Source: a virus. From it: DNA of 47,145 nucleotides. Location: positions 1 through 47,145 of the IMG/VR virus record IMGVR_UViG_3300010042_000012. One strand, written 5' to 3'. A program made the position numbers and the translations under genes. The notes under the pieces are model-generated. The model was not told where the DNA came from and did not search any database. It saw nothing but the letters and a program-made list of their open reading frames with translations. This document shows positions 22,760 through 32,236 of this stretch, in pieces. Position 1 is the first letter of the stretch; every line of letters begins with the position of its first letter.

Positions 22760-23464
22760 TTAAATGGAAAGTGCTTTTCCAGCTAAACCACCTTCACCTT
22801 TTGCCGCTGCTGTTTTTGCTGCGATAAAGTTTACGGTGTCAGAAGAAACGCCGGATTTACTTTTCGCACCCATGATAGGCAAAACCGACTTATCCAATTT
22901 ATCATCTGCATCAGCCTGAATAAAGTCTGCAGCCGTTTCGGTAAGTTCTTCGAGATATTCTTCGAATTCCTCGTCCGTTTCGAACTTCATTCTTTTAAAA
23001 GCCGCCAAAGTAGTTTTCTTAAACTTATCGTCAGATTTAGCCAATACTGTATTCAACTTTTCGGTGCGCGTCCCGGATACTTTATCGGCTTTCAGTGATG
23101 CAATTTCTTGCAGGACAGGGGCCATAAATTTACCTAAGATCGCCTCGAAATCGGGTTGATCAGTTTTGGTTTTAGGATCGACCTTTGCAGGTTCATCGGT
23201 TTTCGGATCAGTCTTAGGATCTTCATCAGGCCCGTCTTCCTTGCCTTTACGGAAAGTAGTTAACTCGTCGTCAGCCTTTGCGGTCTTAGCAAAATCCATG
23301 AACTTGTTAACGCGGTCAATCTGCGTGTCTATTTCCTCATCCGTAGCCTCATCCTCTAAATCTTCTTCCAGTGCATCCGCGATAGCGTTTACCCTGAAGC
23401 GACGTAAGTTTACGTTTGGGTACTTCACCTTCAAACGCTCCTTAATCTTAATTCTTAGAGACAT
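22760..23464 (-). CDS. Capsid scaffolding protein (234 aa)
   Basis: Highly charged and helical, with a low-complexity linker rich in Asp/Pro/Lys/Thr (about residues 72-105). It begins MSLRIKIKERLKVKYPNVNL, has coiled-coil stretches (EDEATDEEIDTQIDRVNKFM; LEEDL...), and an end typical of scaffolds that bind the capsid (GAKSKSGVSSDTVNFIAAKT). No protease domain (Ser/His/Asp) is recognised. It is the first gene of the minus-strand late run; a TACATTTG -7 box lies 42-49 bp upstream. Confidence 0.75.
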   Translation of the reverse strand: MSLRIKIKERLKVKYPNVNLRRFRVNAIADALEEDLEDEATDEEIDTQIDRVNKFMDFAKTAKADDELTTFRKGKEDGPDEDPKTDPKTDEPAKVDPKTKTDQPDFEAILGKFMAPVLQEIASLKADKVSGTRTEKLNTVLAKSDDKFKKTTLAAFKRMKFETDEEFEEYLEELTETAADFIQADADDKLDKSVLPIMGAKSKSGVSSDTVNFIAAKTAAAKGEGGLAGKALSI

Positions 23465-23505
23465 AGTGCTTTGTAATTCAAAGTTATTTTAAAATGATTC
23501 AGAAA

Positions 23506-23552
23506 CAAATGTAGTGATTATCCGAAATATTATACGATATACAATATATTTG
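23506..23552. promoter_or_regulatory. Divergent late promoter region with two -7 boxes
   Basis: TACATTTG on the minus strand (23513-23506) points at the scaffold gene, and TATATTTG on the plus strand (23545-23552) at the first fibre gene. Both match the TAnnTTTG -7 consensus, with leaders of roughly 35 and 13 nt. Neither has a TTG 19-21 bp upstream, unlike the early promoters, so activation by a phage factor is possible. Inferred. Confidence 0.5.
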
Positions 23553-23571
23553 TTGAAAATAAATTATTCAA

Positions 23572-24600
23572 ATGGGTTTAATCGTAGGTTTCGGAGATTA
23601 CGGCGTGGGCGATATTGTCCAGAAAGCAGACGATTTATATCAACTGCTTTTAGAATTATGTCAAGATCAATTAAGCTGGGATAATATTTTAAATAAACCA
23701 GATCTCTACACTACCGATGAAGTTTATAACAAAAGTGAAATTGACTCTCTCATTACTGAGCAAGAACCGGGAGAACATAGCCATACAATCGAAGACATTA
23801 CAGGATTGTCTGACGAACTTGAGGATCGCTATACTAAATCTGAAACACACGATTTACTTGCAGATAAGGCAGATCTGGAGCACACGCACGAAATAGAAGA
23901 CGTTAACGGCCTGGCCGATGCCCTGGCAGCTTTCGGCGTTCAGATCGTTTCAGTACTCCCTCAGCCGGTCGTTAACGGTAAAATATACATGCTGTATTCA
24001 GGTGGCACAAGATTTCAGAGCTATCTATCAGCAAACGGTACTTATATTTCCCTGGATGCGGTCACATATACCGCGCTGTCGACTGCATTAAACGCATACC
24101 AGTTGAAATTCAACGGCCTAGTAACAGATTATGTTCGGGGCGACGGTACGACGGCCCCGTTGAATAAAGCGGCTGTAGGCCTCGGAAACGTTCCTAATTT
24201 AACCGCTGCAAACTGGCCTATTTCCACGGCTCAGGCTGCGATCAACGATATTAAAGTAGATATTTCAAAAGTCCTGCTAAAAGACGGCAGCCAGACGAAA
24301 ACCTCGGGAGTTCTGACCTTTATGGAATCCCCTCAAGTACCAGAGCCGCAAGGATCTCAGGACGCGGCCAATAAAGGGTATGTCGATCTACTGATAGGCG
24401 AATCGTCCGGTCAGCAGGAATTCGAGTTTCCAGATCCGGCAGAAGAATGGATCGTTAATCATGCACTGAATAAAAAGCCAGACCCAATAATTTTAGTGGC
24501 TGGAAAAAAAGTTCTTTCCGTGATCGAGTACATAGATAACGACATATTAAAAATAATCCACAAAAGGCCGCAGGTCGGTTCTGTAATCTTAGATAAATAA
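23572..24600 (+). CDS. Tail fibre/virion protein with repeated YTKSE and HTIEDI motifs (342 aa)
   Basis: A short N-terminal segment precedes collagen-like fibre motifs: WDNILNKPDLYTTDEVYNKS, HSHTIEDITGLSDELEDRY, YTKSETHDLLADKADLEHTH and EIEDVNGLADAL. 'YTKSEVD' and 'HTIEDI-GL' units are hallmarks of trimeric tail fibre stalks. The last ~60 residues (WIVNHALNKKPDPIILVAG) form a small beta domain that also appears in altered form in the next fibre. It is first in a plus-strand fibre series and its stop is followed directly by the next ATG (TAAATG). A fibre attached to the tail tip is likely. Confidence 0.78.
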   Translation: MGLIVGFGDYGVGDIVQKADDLYQLLLELCQDQLSWDNILNKPDLYTTDEVYNKSEIDSLITEQEPGEHSHTIEDITGLSDELEDRYTKSETHDLLADKADLEHTHEIEDVNGLADALAAFGVQIVSVLPQPVVNGKIYMLYSGGTRFQSYLSANGTYISLDAVTYTALSTALNAYQLKFNGLVTDYVRGDGTTAPLNKAAVGLGNVPNLTAANWPISTAQAAINDIKVDISKVLLKDGSQTKTSGVLTFMESPQVPEPQGSQDAANKGYVDLLIGESSGQQEFEFPDPAEEWIVNHALNKKPDPIILVAGKKVLSVIEYIDNDILKIIHKRPQVGSVILDK

Positions 24601-25815
24601 ATGGCAGCAATTCCAGTTTTAAATGATCTCGATTTACAAAATAATCAGATCATAAACGTTGTTATACATGCGCTATCGTCAGCCCCTACGATACCCACGC
24701 CGGTAAACGCACAGATGTATTTCAATACCGGGGATGAAAAAATTTATATCTACAGTTTAGCGACAACGACCTGGAAACCTATCGGGGGCGGAACTGTTGT
24801 CGGAGGTGCCGGGCTTGCAGAAGTTACTGCTGCTGGCGTCGTCACGCTGTCAGTAAATGTAGATAACGTGACCTTGGAAGTGGTCAGCGATATTGTCGGC
24901 GTGAAAGATCTTGGGATCAGCACTGCGAAACTGGCTGCCGATGCCGTTACAACGGCAAAGATCCTGAACGCGGCGGTTACGTTCGCTAAAATGCAGAATA
25001 TATCGGCTATGACGGTAATCGGCCGTACTGCTGCCGGCAGCGGTGTAGCTTCTGAAATCACGCTGATAAACGATAATACCCTGGCTACAGGCACGGCTAC
25101 GAATATCGCTACGGCTGCTTCAGTGAAAGCCTACGTAGATAGTATTGTCGGTGCGGTAGGATCTTTGATCGGATCGTTTAACGCAACTTCGAATACTATT
25201 TTTCCCGGAATAGCTTCGACCAAGAAAGGCGACTACTGGTACGTTTCAACGGCAGGAACAGTTCAGGGGGTGGCGTTTAATGTAGGCGATGTTTTGATAG
25301 CCAATAAAGCCAACCCGTCAACGACACTTGTAGCCGACTGGATCTTCTTAGAGACTAACCGGGATCAGGCCACGACAACAGTTTTAGGGCTTGTATTTAT
25401 TGCCACGAATGCAGAAGTTCAGACAGGGACAGACGCGAATAAGGTCGTTACCCCTGCCAGTTTATCAGCCAGGACTGCGACCGAAACCCGGACAGGAGTT
25501 ATCGAAATAGCAACCCAAACCGAGACAAACACAGGTACGGACGACACACGCGCTGTAACCCCTCTAAAAATGGTTACTTACGTAGCTACTCAGTTAGCTA
25601 CCGGAAATTATGCGGCAACGATCGGCGACGGCGTAGCAACAAACTATACATTGACGCACGGACTTAATTCGACCGACGTCGCAGTAGAAGTACGTCGTGT
25701 TTCTGACGGTCGGGCCGTTATCGTTGACAGCCGGACGATTTCAGTAACTCAGGTCGAAATAATTTTCGCGAAAGCGATAGGAAGCAATGCGTACCGGGTA
25801 ATTATTAAAAAATAA
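24601..25815 (+). CDS. Tail fibre protein (404 aa)
   Basis: Repetitive Ala/Thr/Val-rich sequence of fibre type. It starts MAAIPVLNDLDLQNNQIINV, a typical fibre head, then ISTAKLAADAVTTAKILNAA (heptad-like) and the recurrent ATATNIATAASVKAYVDSIV. Two 'E-V-Q-T-G-T-D-A-N-K-V-V-T-P' units occur around residues 275-325, a classical tail fibre repeat. The C-terminal 65 residues (GDGVATNYTLTHGL...AYRVIIKK) form a beta domain of the type found at fibre ends. It lies between two other fibre genes, 1 bp before the next start. Confidence 0.8.
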   Translation: MAAIPVLNDLDLQNNQIINVVIHALSSAPTIPTPVNAQMYFNTGDEKIYIYSLATTTWKPIGGGTVVGGAGLAEVTAAGVVTLSVNVDNVTLEVVSDIVGVKDLGISTAKLAADAVTTAKILNAAVTFAKMQNISAMTVIGRTAAGSGVASEITLINDNTLATGTATNIATAASVKAYVDSIVGAVGSLIGSFNATSNTIFPGIASTKKGDYWYVSTAGTVQGVAFNVGDVLIANKANPSTTLVADWIFLETNRDQATTTVLGLVFIATNAEVQTGTDANKVVTPASLSARTATETRTGVIEIATQTETNTGTDDTRAVTPLKMVTYVATQLATGNYAATIGDGVATNYTLTHGLNSTDVAVEVRRVSDGRAVIVDSRTISVTQVEIIFAKAIGSNAYRVIIKK

Positions 25816-25816
25816 T

Positions 25817-28800
25817 ATGGATATTTTAAGCAGTGTTTTAATAGCAGCCGGATTGACAATAACCGATCCTATTACGAGTACATACCCTACTGCTTCAGGC
25901 GCACCATTCTCGGTCACGTCTAACGTGATGAACCCTAACCTAAATGCAGACCGGGTAGATGATTACCATGCAGGAGCTTTATTGAGCCGGGTAAATCATA
26001 CCGGGTCGCAGGCTATTTCTACTATAACAGGTCTGCAATCGGCCTTAGACTTAAATGCGAATAGGTGGATTTCTGGATTTACTACTTTAGCCGATTTACG
26101 TGACGCCACTTCGGGAGGGGTAAAATACTGGACCGAATCGACGGCAAACAGACCTGAAGGGTATGGAACCGTACTCACTTTCGTAGGTATCTCCAATACA
26201 GGGAATTCAGGTGACGGTAGTTGGATAAACCAACTTATGTCAGGAACTTCTGGCTCATGGTATGTGAGGCGAGGATCAGGGACCGCAACAGGGGCAACCT
26301 GGCAGGACACCTATAAATTATGGTCGACACAGCATTTTTCTCAGATCGATATTGACTCCTGGAATTATCAAATAACAGCAATATCACTTAAAGAAGATAA
26401 GTTCCTAAAAGGAAACCTGATACAGGGAACCGGAGTTACCTTGACAGGAGTACTTACGAACAGGCTTGTAGGATCTGGGGATATAACCTTTGCAGCTGCT
26501 TCAACCGTAGATTTATCGGATTACGTCAGTAAAACAACAGCGAATACTATATCCGCATACCATAATTTTTCTGGCGAACTTCAATTCGGTGGGCAAAATT
26601 TCAGATACTTATACGGTACTGCGGCTTATGAACATTTCTACCCCAGAGGCGGCAACGGGTCTGTAACTACGACAGCGGCTTTAAGGGTTTGGGACGGGCC
26701 GAATAATACTTTACGTCAATTACAGTTTGACGGAAACGGGAATTTTAGTTGGGATAATGAGGTAATAGCGACCCGAAATTGGGTTTTTGCAAACGATAAA
26801 TTTGTTACTGGTTTCGGGGCGATCCCCGACTTTAACCTGATAACAAAAGGAGGAGTAAAGTATTTTACCGAAAGTACATTAAACCGTCCTGAGAATTACG
26901 GAACCGTATTATCATTTGCCGGAGTTAGTGGGACAGGGGATTTAATAGAAGGGGGGTGGATGCACCAATTAATTTCAGGTACTTCTGGCGATTGGTACCT
27001 ACGTTTCGGCAGTGGTACTTCAGGAAACCCGATCTACGGGCCTACGTATAAAATCTGGACACAGAAACAATTCAGCCAGACTGATATTAATAACTGGAAC
27101 ACGTCATTCAGCGCGCTTGCTTCGAAGGAAAACGCTTTTTCAAAAGGATCACTTTTGCCGGGTGTAAATGTTACTTTCTCAGGCGCAAGCCTAAATCGTT
27201 TAGTAGGTGCCGGGGATCTGACGATCAATGTTTCTGCTGCTGGAAACGCTTTTACAAATAATGGTGTGGTCGGGGCTGTGCCTATGTACGATACTATTAC
27301 GAGTATTACGGCCAGCCCATTAACAATAAATACTACTTCTGGGTTACTTAATTTCGGAAACCGTAATTTCCAGATAGGGCAAACAAATGATTATAAAGTT
27401 AAGTTTTCAACATCTTTAAACGCTACAGAATTAAAATTTACGAATGTAGACGGATCGACTGCATATACTTTTTTAAGATTCAATGATAATTTCGTATTAA
27501 CCCGAACAGGGATTGGTGGAGGTCCAGGGGTGACATTTAATATGCTGGAAATGTTAGCTAACGGCTCCTTAGCTCTTTACGCAGGAGCTGTCGCCCCGTT
27601 AACGGTAAGTAGCCAGGTATTGAACGTAAACCTGAATGCTGATTTACTGGACGGCTATCACGCTTCAAGTTTATTAGATAGGGCAAACCATACAGGGGCT
27701 TTCGTTTTATCAGCTTCATACACTAATAATCCTAACGGTATTCCGGGAATAGGTTTTTACTATGCTGATAATGTAACTACGAATACGCCTGCGCCGTATG
27801 CCGCTTTTCTGGAAATAAAAAGGGGGACGAACGGTAGATCTCAACTTGCTTTCGATACCGTAAATAGCTCAGGGGCTTTATGGGTGAGATCTCAGGGCAA
27901 TTCGGGTGTTTTTTCATCCTGGTATCAGGTAATGACGACAGCCACTTTCGGAACAGTTTCGAATACAGCTGCCCAGGGTAACGATTCAAGGATTATAAAC
28001 GGCCAGGCTGCTTTCGATCAGTTGCCGTATAAAATGCCTTCTGATCGTCAGATAACAATTAACGGTACTGTTAAAAATATTTTAGATAATCCTGTCTTTA
28101 CGATTTCTGGCGGTTCAGGCATACCGACCGATAGGACGATTACTATTAACGGACTTTCTAAATACCTGAACGACAGCCCAGTGTTTACTGTATCGACAGG
28201 AGGTTCAGGCGGTACCGTTACGCAGGTCGGTTTATCGGCCCCTGCTGGTTTCTATGTGACAAGCGCGCCTATAACGACCTCTGGAAATGTTGCCTTTCAA
28301 TGGGCTGCAGGTTACGAACCACTCCAGTCGAATTGGATCGAGATCTGGAACGCAAAAATGCTAAACGATAGGACACTTAGCGTAAACGGTAATACGTTTC
28401 TACTTCGCAATAACGTCGATCTCGGAACATTCTTAACGTCTTATGACCTGGCCGGATATGCTAAAAACGAAAGGACGATAACCATAAACGGAAATACTCA
28501 GATCATTGGTGGAAATCCTGTTTTCACAATAGCCGGAGGCGGTGGCGGTATGGCGATTGATAGAACTATTACAATTAATGGCAATACTCAGTTCGTAAAT
28601 AATAATCCGAGTTTTACCATTGCAGGAGGTGGCAGCGGTATGCCGGTAGACAGGACGATTACGATAAACGGCAATACTCAGTATGTCAATAATAATCCGA
28701 GCTTTACAGTATCAGGAGGCGGCGGTGGCGGTGTTACCGGCAGTGGTTCAAACCGTAGATTACCTAGATGGAGTTCGGACGGCAGTAATTTAACTGATTC

Positions 28801-29023
28801 ATTATTGATACAAGCCGATCTCTTCGGCGTAGCTCAGTTTGTAATGGGTAGTACCAGCGTAAGGGCCGATCTTGTAGTTCAGGGGCTCGTAATCCCTGGA
28901 GGATATACCGTTTCACAAAGAAACGCGCTGCCGTTTGTCTACGAAGGGGCTATCGTATACCAAACTGACGGAGTGAAAGGATGGTACGGAAATAACGGTT
29001 CGACTTGGGTTAGGTTAGGATAA
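25817..29023 (+). CDS. Large tail fibre protein with pyocin-knob domains and DRTITING repeats (1068 aa)
   Basis: It begins MDILSSVLIAAGLTITDPIT. NADRVDDYHAGALLSRVNHT (about residue 43) and NADLLDGYHASSLLDRANHT (about 610) are two copies of the fibre motif that precedes knob domains. Pyocin-knob-like domains are visible at about residues 84-175, 327-420 and 630-715, each with a Gly-rich 'GVKY-TES--NRP--YGTV' or similar pattern and a final Trp-Tyr stretch. Residues about 743-968 hold six DRTITING-type repeats separated by Gly-rich linkers. The C-terminus (QRNALPFVYEGAIVYQTDGV) resembles fibre tip domains. It is probably a receptor-binding fibre. Confidence 0.85.
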   Translation: MDILSSVLIAAGLTITDPITSTYPTASGAPFSVTSNVMNPNLNADRVDDYHAGALLSRVNHTGSQAISTITGLQSALDLNANRWISGFTTLADLRDATSGGVKYWTESTANRPEGYGTVLTFVGISNTGNSGDGSWINQLMSGTSGSWYVRRGSGTATGATWQDTYKLWSTQHFSQIDIDSWNYQITAISLKEDKFLKGNLIQGTGVTLTGVLTNRLVGSGDITFAAASTVDLSDYVSKTTANTISAYHNFSGELQFGGQNFRYLYGTAAYEHFYPRGGNGSVTTTAALRVWDGPNNTLRQLQFDGNGNFSWDNEVIATRNWVFANDKFVTGFGAIPDFNLITKGGVKYFTESTLNRPENYGTVLSFAGVSGTGDLIEGGWMHQLISGTSGDWYLRFGSGTSGNPIYGPTYKIWTQKQFSQTDINNWNTSFSALASKENAFSKGSLLPGVNVTFSGASLNRLVGAGDLTINVSAAGNAFTNNGVVGAVPMYDTITSITASPLTINTTSGLLNFGNRNFQIGQTNDYKVKFSTSLNATELKFTNVDGSTAYTFLRFNDNFVLTRTGIGGGPGVTFNMLEMLANGSLALYAGAVAPLTVSSQVLNVNLNADLLDGYHASSLLDRANHTGAFVLSASYTNNPNGIPGIGFYYADNVTTNTPAPYAAFLEIKRGTNGRSQLAFDTVNSSGALWVRSQGNSGVFSSWYQVMTTATFGTVSNTAAQGNDSRIINGQAAFDQLPYKMPSDRQITINGTVKNILDNPVFTISGGSGIPTDRTITINGLSKYLNDSPVFTVSTGGSGGTVTQVGLSAPAGFYVTSAPITTSGNVAFQWAAGYEPLQSNWIEIWNAKMLNDRTLSVNGNTFLLRNNVDLGTFLTSYDLAGYAKNERTITINGNTQIIGGNPVFTIAGGGGGMAIDRTITINGNTQFVNNNPSFTIAGGGSGMPVDRTITINGNTQYVNNNPSFTVSGGGGGGVTGSGSNRRLPRWSSDGSNLTDSLLIQADLFGVAQFVMGSTSVRADLVVQGLVIPGGYTVSQRNALPFVYEGAIVYQTDGVKGWYGNNGSTWVRLG
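28043..28720 (+). repeat. Six DRTITING-type coding repeats in the large tail fibre
   Basis: Units start near 28043, 28130, 28366, 28477, 28559 and 28649, each coding D-R-(T/Q)-(I/L)-(T/S)-(I/V)-N-G followed by a loop and a Gly-rich stretch. The last three are close to 80-90 bp apart and very alike at DNA level (for example AAACGGCAATACTCAGTATG with related copies). This suggests recent duplication and a site prone to recombination. Confidence 0.85.
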
Positions 29024-29035
29024 TATCTACATTTG
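29005..29035 (+). promoter_or_regulatory. Predicted promoter upstream of the 191-aa gene and lysis region
   Basis: TTG at 29005-29007 and TACATTTG at 29028-29035, 20 bp apart, fit the Bacteroidota consensus. The start of transcription would be about 30 bp before the ATG at 29074. It lies at the end of the fibre gene and could give the adhesin/lysis genes separate control. Confidence 0.55.
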
Positions 29036-29073
29036 ATAAAAATTAAAACCAGTATAACATAAACAGTAAAATT

Positions 29074-29649
29074 ATGACTAAGGCAGGGATTCCAATCAGT
29101 GAGTTTTTGAAAGAGTATTTTAACCTTTTAGCGATCAGCCAAACGAGCTGTTTCGACTTCGAAATCGATTGTAAACTCGATACCGTAGGCCGGAAATTGA
29201 AGCGCGCTATCGAGGATAGTATCGGCGATGCAATTGATACTTTAACAGATAAAAATAAAAAGATTTACGAGGAACTAGGTGTAAAAGCCAGATCAGCAAA
29301 AAACCCCGACCAGGAATATGAGATCCTGAAACGCGATAACATGGATCTGGCTAAAAACATGAAGCTGGAACAAGAACTTTTTAAAACAAAGATCGATTTC
29401 GAGTTTCAGCCGGTAGTCATTACCGAGGCTCAGAGAAAAGAAGCATATAACAGTGTTCCAGACGATAAAACACAGATCGTTGAATGGAAAGGCTCAAGCC
29501 TAAAAGTTGATAATCTTCACAGTCGTTTCCGGTCACTGATCGCTGAAAAATGGATTGTAATAGAAGGCTCCGAAGCTGCGAAAGAAGCAGAAACCCATGT
29601 AGTAAAATCAATGGATGATGTAAAGAAAATTACCCGTAATAGAAACTAA
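29074..29649 (+). CDS. Hypothetical helical protein (191 aa)
   Basis: Mainly helical and charged: EIDCKLDTVGRKLKRAIEDS, LTDKNKKIYEELGVKARSAK and EILKRDNMDLAKNMKLEQEL. The second half has a possible strand region (IDFEFQPVVITEAQRKEAYN). No membrane segment or signal peptide is seen. It precedes the secreted 848-aa protein by 10 bp. Fibre chaperone or morphogenesis factor is possible from position but not shown. Confidence 0.6.
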   Translation: MTKAGIPISEFLKEYFNLLAISQTSCFDFEIDCKLDTVGRKLKRAIEDSIGDAIDTLTDKNKKIYEELGVKARSAKNPDQEYEILKRDNMDLAKNMKLEQELFKTKIDFEFQPVVITEAQRKEAYNSVPDDKTQIVEWKGSSLKVDNLHSRFRSLIAEKWIVIEGSEAAKEAETHVVKSMDDVKKITRNRN

Positions 29650-29659
29650 CCAAAAAATA

Positions 29660-32206
29660 ATGAGACAATTACTAATTCTTCTACTCTTATTGTCTTCCGG
29701 CCTGTATGCACAAACCAGGCCGGAAATCGATCTACTGCCCGTTACCCGGAGGCTGGACAATTTAGAGAACAGGGTAAAATCTTTGGAATCAGGTAAGCCG
29801 GTTCCGATCGTAAAGAAAGATTGCAAGCGCGGACCTACAATTGTAGACATCAGGAACGTTACTAGTTATGGCTTTGAGGTTCAATTTGACGCTGACAGCG
29901 TTTGGAACATGAAGTACATGGTAACAGGGGCTAAACTTTATATCGACAGCATACAGCCAAGGAAAAATACGTTTGCAGTTGTATTCCCAACTCAGTTTCC
30001 AAACGGCACCTATACTTTTTCAATTGAGGGCATAAACTGCAACGGTTCGAATTCCAGGGTATTTACGATCGCAGGTGGCGTCGATCCGCCGTCTGCTGCT
30101 GAGTGTAAGCCCCAACCTAGTTTCAAGATCAATGGCTTCACAAACCAGTCAGCTACAATTCAGTTTGATGCGGAAGGATTAAAAACTTTAACGTTGGCTG
30201 TCACAAAAGGCAATTCAATCTTAAAAACGACGACGTACAATCCAGACGTAAACACTTTATACTTCCCGTTCGATCAGACTTTACCGGCAGGCGATTATCA
30301 GATCACACTCACGCCGGTTTCATGTACTGCCAAAGTTGCTACTCAGGATTTCAAGATTAAATCGGAAGACGTAGGAACTGTCGAACCTCCTGTCGTTACT
30401 GACCCGGGAGTTTCAACGTATAAGATGATTACTCGCGGTATGCCAGGCCACATGCGCTTACAGAAGCGTATAGTCGGTGAGTACATGCTGGTAACAGATA
30501 GTACGGCAAATGACCTGCGGCCAGGGTACGAGTACCGATACATAAATGGTGCCGAAGTAGTACTCAGCCCTACACCTTTAAAAGATTATCCTTTCGCTAT
30601 TAATAACGGCTTCAGGATCGTTAAGTTCCTATCTAAAAAAGGGATTGGGACCGTAAACCGTTGGCCTGGTGACGGGGTTTCTTCTGAACCTGGTGGTTAT
30701 TATCAGTCAGACGCGGCGATGAGTTATCAGTATAACGGGTCTGCTGCTGTCGAGACTGGCTTTTTTAGTGGATCTCAGTCGGGCTTCGTAAGCCATACCC
30801 CGGCAGGATTTAACCCGTCTACAGAAATGCCGCAATGGGCTGACATAGTCCCGGATGCTAAACTTCCTAACGGCCGTTTCTTTGTGCTGTCCCGTAGCGA
30901 CTGGCCGATTGAACAGATATTCAGAAAAGGAGTAACACACGTCAGGCATAACGAAATTCCCCGACCAAACGGTGACGAAACACTGGCTTTTCAATTAAGG
31001 CTGCAGGGTAAAACATACAGCGACGTTCCGCTATCTACTACGATCTTTGGCGGCAGACCTTCTGATAATCCTACAAAGGAAGAAGTCCAGCGGATGATCA
31101 ACCTACACCAGTACCCGGATGCCCTGCATATCGGGGAAACGATGGAGCAGTCACACGCGATCAATCCAGGATCTAATTGGCTGAAAGATTTTAACGCCGG
31201 CTTTGTCTCGAATCAGAAGAAGCTATTTGACGACAAGGGAATTAAATCACTGAACTGTTTTAATTACTTTCAGTTCTGGCCGAACAGCTATCACCTTGGG
31301 CAGGTTTCAGCGGATTCATCAAAACGGATGTTCCGTCTTGCACCAGACAAGATGCCGTACTCGAACTTCAGTCCAGGCGCGCCACTATCGACCACGAACC
31401 TAATTACTGAAGCTGTATATTTAGGTCCGCCTGACATACAGCAGGATCAGGCTCACGACTTGGCATTTAAACTCATGTTGTTTGATCACATGGGCTACAC
31501 CGGTGGCGTCTTTCTTGCGAGTGAGCATGAGTGGCGACCGAACAACTTTTTCGAATACGTTTACCCAGAAGGCAGATATTACAGCCAGGGTAAGATCCCA
31601 TTGGATCCAAATACGTTAATAACTTCTGTTTATCTATCTCAGGTTTTCGGCAAAGTATTCGTTCAATGGGGCGGTGCCGGTAAAGTCAATGGCGGCAGGA
31701 TCTTCGACAGCCGGACACCGGAGCCGACATACTTTTTCCCGAACGGCTCAAACGATCCAAAAGGGAGTTACCGAAACCCTGATCCGAACGCCGGCAGATA
31801 CTCGGAATGGATAACGAGCCCTGACTTTAAATACGCTAAGGCCGGAGGAATTGGCTATTATGGATATAATGCAGGGACTGATCTTTCACGTTTCGGATTG
31901 CAGGTATATCTTGACACTTGGAACCAGATACCAGAAGACGGTTCGCGTAATTTCCTTTCGTACAGGATTGACGGTGGACAGTGGATTGAAGCGGTTAATC
32001 AATTTGCTGACGATATTATCGATGGGAGAACCAGAAAAGGCGGCTATGTTTACTCAATCCATAAAGCAGGCCGGATCGCCTGGTATTATCTAAACCCATA
32101 TGCAGATAATAAATTTCACGACCTGGAAGTAAAATTCCCGAACGGTAGAATAGCCAGAAATCGCGTGGCCGGTAATGGGATTCATGCGAAAATTGATTCG
32201 CTTTAA
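29660..32206 (+). CDS. Secreted large protein with two beta-sandwich domains and an unknown C-terminal region (848 aa)
   Basis: A Sec signal peptide is clear: MRQLLILLLLLSSGLYAQ, with cleavage after Ala17 leaving an N-terminal Gln. A short coiled coil follows (RRLDNLENRVKSLE), then two related beta-sandwich (Fn3/PKD-like) domains at about 55-137 and 148-235, each ending near a Cys pattern (EGINCNGSNSRV; LTPVSCTAK). Residues about 250-848 form a large domain I cannot name. It includes DALHIGETMEQSHAINPGSN, NCFNYFQFWPNSYHLGQ, FDHMGYTGGVFLASEHEWRP and EYVYPEGRYYSQGK. The mix of strands and Trp/Tyr-rich, acidic segments resembles secreted glycoside hydrolases or lectins, but no catalytic pair is certain. 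A signal peptide is unusual for a virion protein. Confidence 0.75.
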   Translation: MRQLLILLLLLSSGLYAQTRPEIDLLPVTRRLDNLENRVKSLESGKPVPIVKKDCKRGPTIVDIRNVTSYGFEVQFDADSVWNMKYMVTGAKLYIDSIQPRKNTFAVVFPTQFPNGTYTFSIEGINCNGSNSRVFTIAGGVDPPSAAECKPQPSFKINGFTNQSATIQFDAEGLKTLTLAVTKGNSILKTTTYNPDVNTLYFPFDQTLPAGDYQITLTPVSCTAKVATQDFKIKSEDVGTVEPPVVTDPGVSTYKMITRGMPGHMRLQKRIVGEYMLVTDSTANDLRPGYEYRYINGAEVVLSPTPLKDYPFAINNGFRIVKFLSKKGIGTVNRWPGDGVSSEPGGYYQSDAAMSYQYNGSAAVETGFFSGSQSGFVSHTPAGFNPSTEMPQWADIVPDAKLPNGRFFVLSRSDWPIEQIFRKGVTHVRHNEIPRPNGDETLAFQLRLQGKTYSDVPLSTTIFGGRPSDNPTKEEVQRMINLHQYPDALHIGETMEQSHAINPGSNWLKDFNAGFVSNQKKLFDDKGIKSLNCFNYFQFWPNSYHLGQVSADSSKRMFRLAPDKMPYSNFSPGAPLSTTNLITEAVYLGPPDIQQDQAHDLAFKLMLFDHMGYTGGVFLASEHEWRPNNFFEYVYPEGRYYSQGKIPLDPNTLITSVYLSQVFGKVFVQWGGAGKVNGGRIFDSRTPEPTYFFPNGSNDPKGSYRNPDPNAGRYSEWITSPDFKYAKAGGIGYYGYNAGTDLSRFGLQVYLDTWNQIPEDGSRNFLSYRIDGGQWIEAVNQFADDIIDGRTRKGGYVYSIHKAGRIAWYYLNPYADNKFHDLEVKFPNGRIARNRVAGNGIHAKIDSL

Positions 32207-32236
32207 TTATATTCGTAAAATTTAACAAAATCTAAA

